Assembly: GCA_050246915.1 (NCBI GenBank)
Contig: JBFWVD010000022.1
Coordinates: forward strand, 1-64,000
Length of the DNA: 64,000 bases
From: JBFWVD01 sp050246915
Lineage (GTDB): Bacteria > Actinomycetota > Acidimicrobiia > Acidimicrobiales > Ilumatobacteraceae
Direction of reading: 5' to 3'
Within the stretch, counting starts at the first letter, position 1. Each line of letters starts with the position of its first letter. The translations under genes were made by a program, and so were the position numbers. Under the pieces are notes generated by a model that was given only the letters and a program-made list of their open reading frames with translations, was not told the DNA's origin and did no database searches. Shown here piece after piece: positions 58,677 to 64,000 of this stretch.

Positions 58677-58840
58677 CGTGCTTTCGAAGGGCGCTGTCTG
58701 CGCAGGTGGTATCCAACGCCGCAGAGGACTCCGACGGCCGCGAGAACAATGCACGCTGCCACGCCACCAACGATGTATCCGACGACCGCTCCGGTAAACG
58801 CGCCGAGGGTCGCTCCGCGCACTGTCTGCTTCGCCCGCAT
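58673..58840 (-). CDS. Very small glycine-zipper membrane protein
   Basis: 55 residues from ATG 58840; the longer frame to 58876 adds 12. A basic start (MRAKQTVRG) precedes GATLGAFTGAVVGYIVGGVA and a second run CIVLAAVGVLCGVGY, then a basic tail (HLRRQRPSKAR). The regular Gly spacing (G-x3-G-x3-G) is a glycine zipper, typical of helix packing in membranes. Overlap with the next gene supports translation. Function unknown. Confidence 0.55.
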   Translation of the reverse strand: MRAKQTVRGATLGAFTGAVVGYIVGGVAACIVLAAVGVLCGVGYHLRRQRPSKAR

Positions 58841-58915
58841 AGCGGGCACGTTACCGTCAACCGCCGCAAGGGTCACAGGGCGAAAGAGAGTTGTTCGTGA
58901 TGGCGCTCACGTGGT

Positions 58916-59395
58916 TCATGTCCGCACCCCGACATTCGGCGGGGCGAGTTCCACCCTGCGCAACTCGTGGAGTGGTTGCGCTATCCAGATGAACGCGACA
59001 GCGAACGGGACGAGGAGGATTCCGACCGTCAACATCCCGGCGACCGAACCGAGCGCAGCGACCATCCCAATGGCGAGGCCGCCGCGACCCGTGGTCGGGT
59101 CGCGACGCGCCACTCGACGACGCAACCCGAAACCAACAAGAACAAGCGCAGCGAACATCGCCCCGACGATGACGGTCACAGGACCAGGGTTCTCGTGGAA
59201 CACGCTGTGACGCGTCGTGATAGTCCCTGCGCTGGTCGCCGTTTGTGAAGTACCGAAGGGAACAACACACAACAGCACGACCACCGCGACAGCCCAGAGT
59301 GTGGCAAGTGCGAGGACCAGCCACCGCACCGCGACCTGCCGACACTCCGGCGACCGGTGCACCAGGCGTAGCGAGATGAGGCGGCGCGGTTCCAT
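58916..59395 (-). CDS. Hypothetical membrane protein, three to four helices
   Basis: ATG 59395, one codon after the preceding small gene's stop; 159 residues. Hydrophobic segments: WLVLALATLWAVAVVVLLCV (about 24-43), VTVIVGAMFAALVLVGFGL (about 75-93) and GMVAALGSVAGMLTVGILLV (about 108-127), with FAVAFIWIA continuing the last. The loop between the first two is Ser/Thr-rich (GTSQTATSAGTITT). No motif recognised. It is packed tightly in the minus-strand run 58916-60188, which suggests one transcript. Confidence 0.65.
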   Translation of the reverse strand: MEPRRLISLRLVHRSPECRQVAVRWLVLALATLWAVAVVVLLCVVPFGTSQTATSAGTITTRHSVFHENPGPVTVIVGAMFAALVLVGFGLRRRVARRDPTTGRGGLAIGMVAALGSVAGMLTVGILLVPFAVAFIWIAQPLHELRRVELAPPNVGVRT

Positions 59396-59397
59396 TC

Positions 59398-59568
59398 TCA
59401 CGTCGGCCGATGTTCGGTGAGAGAACCGCCGGGTTCCACGCGGTAGCTGCCATCGCACACCGGACAGTTCCCGTAGCGCAGAGCGATGCGAACAGTGGTC
59501 CACGCGTCCGTCGGGACAGTCCCCGAACCAGGACACCGTGCATCAGCCGGGATATTGGGTTCGGTCAT
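59398..59568 (-). CDS. Small CPGSG-type zinc-ribbon protein
   Basis: 56 residues from ATG 59568, overlapping the upstream lipoprotein stop (ATGA). DARCPGSGTVPTDAWTT and GNCPVCDGSYRV give a C-x-G-S-G / C-P-x-C pair, common in very small actinobacterial and phage-borne proteins. It ends two bases before the next start. No signal peptide, so cytoplasmic. Function unknown. Confidence 0.65.
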   Translation of the reverse strand: MTEPNIPADARCPGSGTVPTDAWTTVRIALRYGNCPVCDGSYRVEPGGSLTEHRPT

Positions 59569-60188
59569 GGCTGCCCCACCGTCGTTGTCGCGGGAGGCGG
59601 TGCCGGGTCGATAGGCGGGTCGGACAGGATTTCCTTCACGGTCCACGTGACGGTATCGACGTTGACCAACAAGCCGTTGACGGTACGGGTGCCGGTGCCC
59701 GGCTCGAAGTGGTACCGCAACGGACCCTGCCTCATGCCCGTGTTGTTCTCGAACACGACGTGCGGCCAGTCCCCGGTGATGGTCGCTTCGCCGTCGTCGA
59801 GTTTCACGTACACCTGCGCCCACAACGTTCCCCCGTAAGCGGACACTTGAACGACGCTGATGTGACGAGCCCCGGTCAACGCAAGAACCGCAGGGTCCGA
59901 CAACGCAACCGACGACGCACGCGACACAAGGTCAGCCGGTATCGGAATCGGAATCGCCACGTTGCCATCCCACGTATACGACTCCCTGACCGTCGTCGCA
60001 GTAACCGTTGCACTCACTGTCGTAACCGTCACCGGGACAGTCACAGCCACCGACGCCTCGGCTGTCGCTGGTGTCAGCGACATGGACCGCTCCCCGACCC
60101 CCACATCGCTCGACCCACCGCAAGCTGTGAGCGCCACAACCGCCGCGACGACCGTCGCGATGAGGCAGCTTCGCTTGTTAGTTTGCAT
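59565..60188 (-). CDS. Hypothetical lipoprotein
   Basis: ATG 60188 has GGAGGGG nine bases upstream; 207 residues. Signal RSCLIATVVAAVVALTACGG with lipobox Cys near 23. A Thr/Val-rich stretch (SVAVTVPVTVTTVSATVTAT) comes next, then a folded part with YTWDGNVAIPIPIPADLVSR, HISVVQVSAYGGTLWAQVYV near residue 120 and YHFEPGTGTRTVNGLLVNV. Pro/Thr-rich end. No family recognised. Divergent from the second Cys-rich lipoprotein; the 132 bases between the starts should hold both promoters. Confidence 0.7.
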   Translation of the reverse strand: MQTNKRSCLIATVVAAVVALTACGGSSDVGVGERSMSLTPATAEASVAVTVPVTVTTVSATVTATTVRESYTWDGNVAIPIPIPADLVSRASSVALSDPAVLALTGARHISVVQVSAYGGTLWAQVYVKLDDGEATITGDWPHVVFENNTGMRQGPLRYHFEPGTGTRTVNGLLVNVDTVTWTVKEILSDPPIDPAPPPATTTVGQP

Positions 60189-60320
60189 GGAGTTCGCCCC
60201 TCCCACCGGTCACCGGAACCGGCAGTCGGAAAGGTACCGGCCCTGAACGCCACTCGGGGCGCACCTGGACACTGTCCGCCACCGGGAACCTGGTTGACAG
60301 CCCGGGCGTCTCACCGCACG

Positions 60321-60758
60321 ATGAACATCGTGAGGGCGGGCCGGGCGAGATGGTTGGGACTATTGCTCGTCGCGGCGTGCAGCACGACCGAAATGGTCTG
60401 CCCAGACGTCGGGTGTGTGAGCGGCGTCTTCCTCGACCTTCACACCTTCGCGGACGCCGACCGGGCAGGCACCACAGTGAGGTTGTGCGTCGATGACGAC
60501 TGCCAGACAACACCGTTCAATGACGGTGCCTGGTTGGCTCGACCCGACCTGAACCTCGACGACAAGCCCCGCACCGTGCACATCACCGCGCTCATCACCC
60601 GAGCCGACGGCAGCGTCGTTGCGAGCATCGACGAACCCGACGTGCCACTCACCAGGAACGCTCCGAACGGCGAGAAATGTGGACCGGTCTGTTGGGGCGC
60701 CGGATACGGCTGGGACTCAACGGCCCGGCGACTCATCCGTGACGCGCAAGCCACCTAG
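60321..60758 (+). CDS. Cys-rich lipoprotein, paralogue of 56045-56488
   Basis: ATG 60321 gives 145 residues with signal RWLGLLLVAAC (Cys near 20). It repeats the other copy's pattern: VCPDVGCVSGVFLDLHTF, LCVDDDCQTTPFND, NAPNGEKCGPVCWGAGYGW. The DNA of the PNGEKCGPVC block is nearly identical in the two copies although they lie on opposite strands 4 kb apart. Outer-surface lipoprotein with likely disulfides; role unknown. Confidence 0.78.
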   Translation: MNIVRAGRARWLGLLLVAACSTTEMVCPDVGCVSGVFLDLHTFADADRAGTTVRLCVDDDCQTTPFNDGAWLARPDLNLDDKPRTVHITALITRADGSVVASIDEPDVPLTRNAPNGEKCGPVCWGAGYGWDSTARRLIRDAQAT

Positions 60759-60781
60759 GTCGTTGGCGGTGCTGACAACCT

Positions 60782-62086
60782 TCAGTTGCCGTTGGTGCTC
60801 CAGTGCCAGGGTTCCGACGGCAGATTGTAGAAGCCGTAGTTGGCGGCGTGATCGGCCAACCAGCGATAGCAACCGTTGGAGCGCGAGTTGATGAGCGACC
60901 CGTTGCAGGTGAAGTCGATGGCCTTGCCGCGTTCGTGCATCGAGGCGCCGGGGCGTGCCGTGGGTGGTCGGCACGATGATGCCGGCATGGACCAGATGGC
61001 GTACTCGCTGCTACCGCAGTTCGATCTTCGAAGCGCCACTTGTCCGTCGGAACTGCGCCAACCCGATCCGCCCAGGTTGTATCCCGCCTCCGATGCCGCC
61101 GACACCATGCGCGAGACGTTGTTGGCGATGTCGACGTGGACTCGGAACCCTGCGGCCATCGTCGTGGACTCGATGCCAACCACGTTGCCGCGTGAGCTCG
61201 AGCCGCCGGATGAGCCGCCGCCACCCCCCGCCGATCGTCGGGCCTTGGCCAACCTCGCGGCAAGCGCAGCATCTTGCTTGGCGATCTGCTGGGACAGGTT
61301 CGAGTCGAGCTCGGCGAGATACGACGCTTCCGAGAGCGTGCGCTCGAGTCGCTCTTCCAGCTTGTCGGCCAATGCCTGTTGCTCGCTCTGACGCTGCGAG
61401 ACCTCGGACAACTGATCGGCTTCGGCAGCCTTCTGCTGCTCGGCCAACGCGGCGGCCTGCTCGGCACGCATCTGGAGGTTGGCCAGATCCTGTGAGCGCT
61501 GCCGGATCTCGTCCACCGTGTCCCCCACGTTGGCCGACGACACCGCCGAGTACCCCGACCGGATGAGCCCGCTGGCCGGATCGCTGGTGAGCATCTCGAT
61601 GCCGCCGCTGTCGGCCTCGGCTCCTTCGACGTAGCTGCGGATGGCGAGCGACTGCAGTTTGGCCTTTGCTTCGGCGAGCGCCTGCGTCTTCGCTTCGGCG
61701 CTCGAGATCGCATCCTCGGCATTCGCCGCAGCGGTGATGGCCGCTTTGCGCGCCGCGCTGTAATCGCTCTCGGCCTCCGCCACGTTCTCCTCGAGCGCGT
61801 CCAGAGCGTCGTTCACCTGATCCGACGACGATTTCAACGCATCGAGCTTGTTGGCGACCTGCGCCTTCTTGTTGCGCACAGCTTGGCGTTCCTTGCGCGG
61901 ATCGCTGGTGGTTCCGGCATAGGCGCTGTCCCCACTGGACACCAAGGTGCTGGGGATAAGCATTGTCACAGCGGCGAGCACCATGACGAGTCGGCTCCCG
62001 TGCCGATCGAAGCGAGTGCGGTTGGCGAGGCGTTGGCTGTGCATGGTGAGGTCACGAAGGCGCCCAGAGTCCGACGCCGTGGTCAT
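60782..62086 (-). CDS. VanY-type D,D-carboxypeptidase with long coiled coil
   Basis: ATG 62086 (ATG 62044 is an alternative) gives 434 residues. Signal peptide region LVMVLAAVTMLIPSTLVSSGDSAYA ends near residue 58. Residues about 60-290 are Ala/Glu/Lys-rich coiled coil in two long helices (NKKAQVANKLDALKSSSDQV, AEQQKAAEADQLSEVSQRQS). A Gly/Ser linker precedes a VanY domain: GSGWRSSDGQVALRRSNCG, SMHERGKAIDF with the H-x6-D zinc motif (near 385), and SEPWHWS with the catalytic Glu and third ligand at the end. The layout mirrors cell-division peptidases where a coiled coil regulates access, such as RipA/EnvC, but with a VanY catalytic domain. Confidence 0.87.
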   Translation of the reverse strand: MTTASDSGRLRDLTMHSQRLANRTRFDRHGSRLVMVLAAVTMLIPSTLVSSGDSAYAGTTSDPRKERQAVRNKKAQVANKLDALKSSSDQVNDALDALEENVAEAESDYSAARKAAITAAANAEDAISSAEAKTQALAEAKAKLQSLAIRSYVEGAEADSGGIEMLTSDPASGLIRSGYSAVSSANVGDTVDEIRQRSQDLANLQMRAEQAAALAEQQKAAEADQLSEVSQRQSEQQALADKLEERLERTLSEASYLAELDSNLSQQIAKQDAALAARLAKARRSAGGGGGSSGGSSSRGNVVGIESTTMAAGFRVHVDIANNVSRMVSAASEAGYNLGGSGWRSSDGQVALRRSNCGSSEYAIWSMPASSCRPPTARPGASMHERGKAIDFTCNGSLINSRSNGCYRWLADHAANYGFYNLPSEPWHWSTNGN

Positions 62087-62160
62087 GATGGCGTCGACTG
62101 TAGACGCTCGCCCCCCACCGACCGGGGGCGCCCGCCAGCGTTCTTACCAACGATTAGGGG

Positions 62161-63471
62161 TCAGCCCCCACCGGCGACCTGGTGTTCGACGTCGCTGAAG
62201 CGATCCACATCACGCAACGCCGGGAACAACACCCACCACGCCCCGACGATGACCAAGGTGGCAAAGCCGCCGGCAACGATCGAACCGCTGGTCCCGAGAA
62301 CGCTCGCCGCGAAGCCGCTCTCGGCCCCTCCCAACTCGTTCGAGGCGCCGATGAACACCTGCTCGACGGCCATCACGCGGCCCCGCGTCCCATCCGGTGT
62401 GGCGAGGGGCACCAACGTAGAACGGATGAACACGCTCACCATGTCGGCCGCCGACAAGATGGCGATGCAGGCGAAGGCCACGAAGAAGTTGCGCGTGATG
62501 CCGAGCGCGATCGTTGCCAGGCCGAACACCGCCACCGCGGCGAGCAAGACCTTCCCGATGTTGCGCACAAACGGACGGCCGATGAGGACGAGTGCCATGA
62601 TCGACGCGCCGATCCCGCCACCGGCTCGCAACCATCCCTGATACTCGGGCCCCTTGCCCAGACGATCGACGATGGCCGGGATGAGAAACACCGCCCCACC
62701 GAACAACACCGCGAACAGATCGAGGGAGATCGCACCGAGCAGGATCGGTGTACGTCGCACCAGGCTCAGCCCCTCGAGAGCGCTCCGCAGCGACGGACGG
62801 TCGCTCAGTTCGACACCATCGTCGTCAACCGCAATTGCGCGTTTGACGCGCACATCCGGCAGACCAAAGGTGAGCACGAATCCGGCAAAGATGAGCCCAC
62901 AGATGACGATGAACGGCACCGTGGGATCGACGGCGTAGAGCACACCGGCGATGGCAGGACCCGCGATGCTCGAGGCCTGCCATGTCGTGGAGTACATGGC
63001 CACGACGCGCTGCAATCCACCGGGCGGCGCGACGTTGGCTGGCAACGATCGAGACGACGGCGCCATGAACGCACGTGCGATGCCGTACCCGACGACGATC
63101 ACGAAGATGGGCCACACCGCGGTGGGATCGGAGGCCGCGTAGGCGAGAAGACCGGCCGCACAGACCAACTCGCCGATGAAGGCGTAGCGGATGACACGCC
63201 GCCGATCGAATCGATCCGCCACCTCACCGGTGACGAGCACGAGCAACATCGAAGGAGCGAACTCGGCGAGGCCGAGGAACCCGAGATCGAGCGTGCGACC
63301 GCTGATGTCGTAGACGAACGCACCGAGAGCGACCGCTTGCATGATCGACGCAGTGGCCGACAGGAAGAACACCCCCAGCAGCGGACGAACCCCACGGTGC
63401 CGGAGCACCTCGGCGATCGTCATCTCGGGATGTTCGTCGCTGCCCGCGTCGCTGTCGGTCTCGGTGCTCAT
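62161..63471 (-). CDS. MFS transporter
   Basis: ATG 63471 gives 436 residues; the frame is open to 63561. An acidic N-tail (STETDSDAGSDEHPEM) is followed by about 12 hydrophobic segments in two sets, with a central loop near 210-225 (KRAIAVDDDGVELSDRP). The A-loop reads GEVADRFDRRRVIRYAF near residue 85, the MFS signature between helices 2 and 3. It resembles the DHA3 subgroup (macrolide/enterobactin-type exporters). It is divergent from the CopD-like gene with 67 bases between starts. Substrate unknown. Confidence 0.87.
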   Translation of the reverse strand: MSTETDSDAGSDEHPEMTIAEVLRHRGVRPLLGVFFLSATASIMQAVALGAFVYDISGRTLDLGFLGLAEFAPSMLLVLVTGEVADRFDRRRVIRYAFIGELVCAAGLLAYAASDPTAVWPIFVIVVGYGIARAFMAPSSRSLPANVAPPGGLQRVVAMYSTTWQASSIAGPAIAGVLYAVDPTVPFIVICGLIFAGFVLTFGLPDVRVKRAIAVDDDGVELSDRPSLRSALEGLSLVRRTPILLGAISLDLFAVLFGGAVFLIPAIVDRLGKGPEYQGWLRAGGGIGASIMALVLIGRPFVRNIGKVLLAAVAVFGLATIALGITRNFFVAFACIAILSAADMVSVFIRSTLVPLATPDGTRGRVMAVEQVFIGASNELGGAESGFAASVLGTSGSIVAGGFATLVIVGAWWVLFPALRDVDRFSDVEHQVAGGG

Positions 63472-63538
63472 GCCGGGCGGCACGCTACCGGTCCAGCCGA
63501 ACGCGCTCGTCATGCATCTGCGCCATACATTGGCGTCG

Positions 63539-63940
63539 ATGATCTCGCCGTCTTGGACCACGATCCGCCTCTACCTGCACCTCCTCGCAGCGTGTGTGTG
63601 GGTGGGCGGGCAACTCACGCTGGCCGGGCTGGTGCCAGCGGTGCGATCACTCGGTCGCGACGCGGCCAAGGTGGTGGCGCGACAGTTCAACAAGGTCGCG
63701 TGGCCCGCGTTCGGGGTGTTGTGGATCACCGGGATCTGGAACCTCATGGTGGTCGACGGCTCCCTGAACGGGTCCTATGGCACCACGCTCCTGGTCAAGA
63801 TCATCGTCGCCATCGCCTCCGGCGTGACCGCACTGGCCCACGCCCAGGCTCGGTCACGCGCCGCGATGGCCATCTTCGGCGCGTTCACCGGACTCACCGC
63901 ACTGGGAGCGTTGTTCCTCGGAGTCCTCGTCCACGGGTGA
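63539..63940 (+). CDS. CopD-like small membrane protein
   Basis: ATG 63539 gives 133 residues with four hydrophobic segments: RLYLHLLAACVWVGGQLTLA, KVAWPAFGVLWITGIWNLM, TLLVKIIVAIASGVTALA and MAIFGAFTGLTALGALFLGV. The H-x11-G-G pattern of the first helix and KxxW/KI-type positions resemble the CopD (copper resistance D) domain, where His residues bind copper or haem. Here His14 and a second His in helix 3 (ALAHAQ) are the candidates. Role in metal handling is inferred. Confidence 0.75.
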   Translation: MISPSWTTIRLYLHLLAACVWVGGQLTLAGLVPAVRSLGRDAAKVVARQFNKVAWPAFGVLWITGIWNLMVVDGSLNGSYGTTLLVKIIVAIASGVTALAHAQARSRAAMAIFGAFTGLTALGALFLGVLVHG

Positions 63941-64000
63941 TGTCGATCAACCGCTGCGGATGCGCGACGCGTTGATGCGCGGCTCGCATCGCATCGAGCC
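63941..64000. other. Right window edge
   Basis: Sixty bases after the last stop with no supported feature. Confidence 0.5.

Noticed and set aside
62182..63975. 597-codon open frame on the plus strand
   Set aside because: Antisense to the MFS transporter; composition is shadow-like.

Overview
This window is high-GC and densely coded. It uses GTG and occasional TTG starts, many 4-base stop/start overlaps, AGGAG-type ribosome sites, lipobox lipoproteins and alternating short operons. Together with the gene types (DUF35/thiolase pair, P450, Rieske oxygenase, amidohydrolase-2 proteins, tandem-domain cyclase, SCO1, ModBC) this points to a free-living aerobic actinobacterium, most likely of the class Acidimicrobiia (Ilumatobacter-like). 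That assignment is an inference from gene style. The run of exactly 100 N at 16947-17046 shows this is a scaffold with an assembly gap.

Region 1 (1-15608) is a surface polysaccharide and nucleotide-sugar locus. It holds two hexapeptide acyltransferases, two family 2 glycosyltransferases, a polysaccharide pyruvyl transferase-like protein, two divergently transcribed secreted lipoproteins (one a DUF4038 glycosidase-like protein) and a sugar-tailoring patch. The patch has a SAM methyltransferase, an NAD-dependent epimerase, a PIG-L deacetylase, a three-domain C-methyltransferase, a dTDP-4-keto-rhamnose-3,5-epimerase-like protein, a DUF4910 aminopeptidase-like protein, a class III aminotransferase and a glucose-1-phosphate cytidylyltransferase. 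Orientation flips repeatedly, so it is a patchwork and not one operon.

Region 2 (15674-18476) has an amidohydrolase, the gap, a membrane-anchored cupredoxin-like protein next to SCO1, and tRNA-Cys followed by a strong hairpin terminator. Region 3 (18651-25904) looks catabolic: a lone molybdenum-hydroxylase large subunit, an amidohydrolase, two tandem 2-oxoglutarate/Fe(II) oxygenases and a second amidohydrolase. Region 4 (26084-33500) may be a cyclic-nucleotide neighbourhood: a class III phosphodiesterase-like metallophosphoesterase, a cyclic-nucleotide-binding-fold protein with a changed pocket, a secreted protein, a 1300-residue protein with two zinc ribbons, two cyclase domains, an ATPase and a helical repeat tail, and an MBL-fold hydrolase.

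Region 5 (33575-39802) has a small Cys-rich protein divergent from an ECF sigma/membrane-partner pair, a Rieske oxygenase, a ModBC-type transporter without a visible ModA, and two small proteins. Region 6 (39835-53077) is acyl-CoA and lipid metabolism: P450, thiolase-like protein with DUF35 partner, amidohydrolase with divergent IclR regulator, B12-type mutase large subunit, fused E1 and E2 of a 2-oxoacid dehydrogenase, an acyl-AMP ligase, a small Cys protein and a double-hotdog thioesterase.

Region 7 (53178-63940) is envelope-related: an SPFH protein, a zinc-ribbon protein, a lipoprotein built on a SecD periplasmic head, an accessory stretch of small unrecognised lipoproteins and membrane proteins (56045-60758) bounded by two paralogous Cys-rich lipoproteins, a VanY-type peptidase with a long coiled coil, an MFS exporter and a CopD-like membrane protein. 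Several genes carry short tandem duplications at or just after the stop codon, which may be a quirk of this genome.
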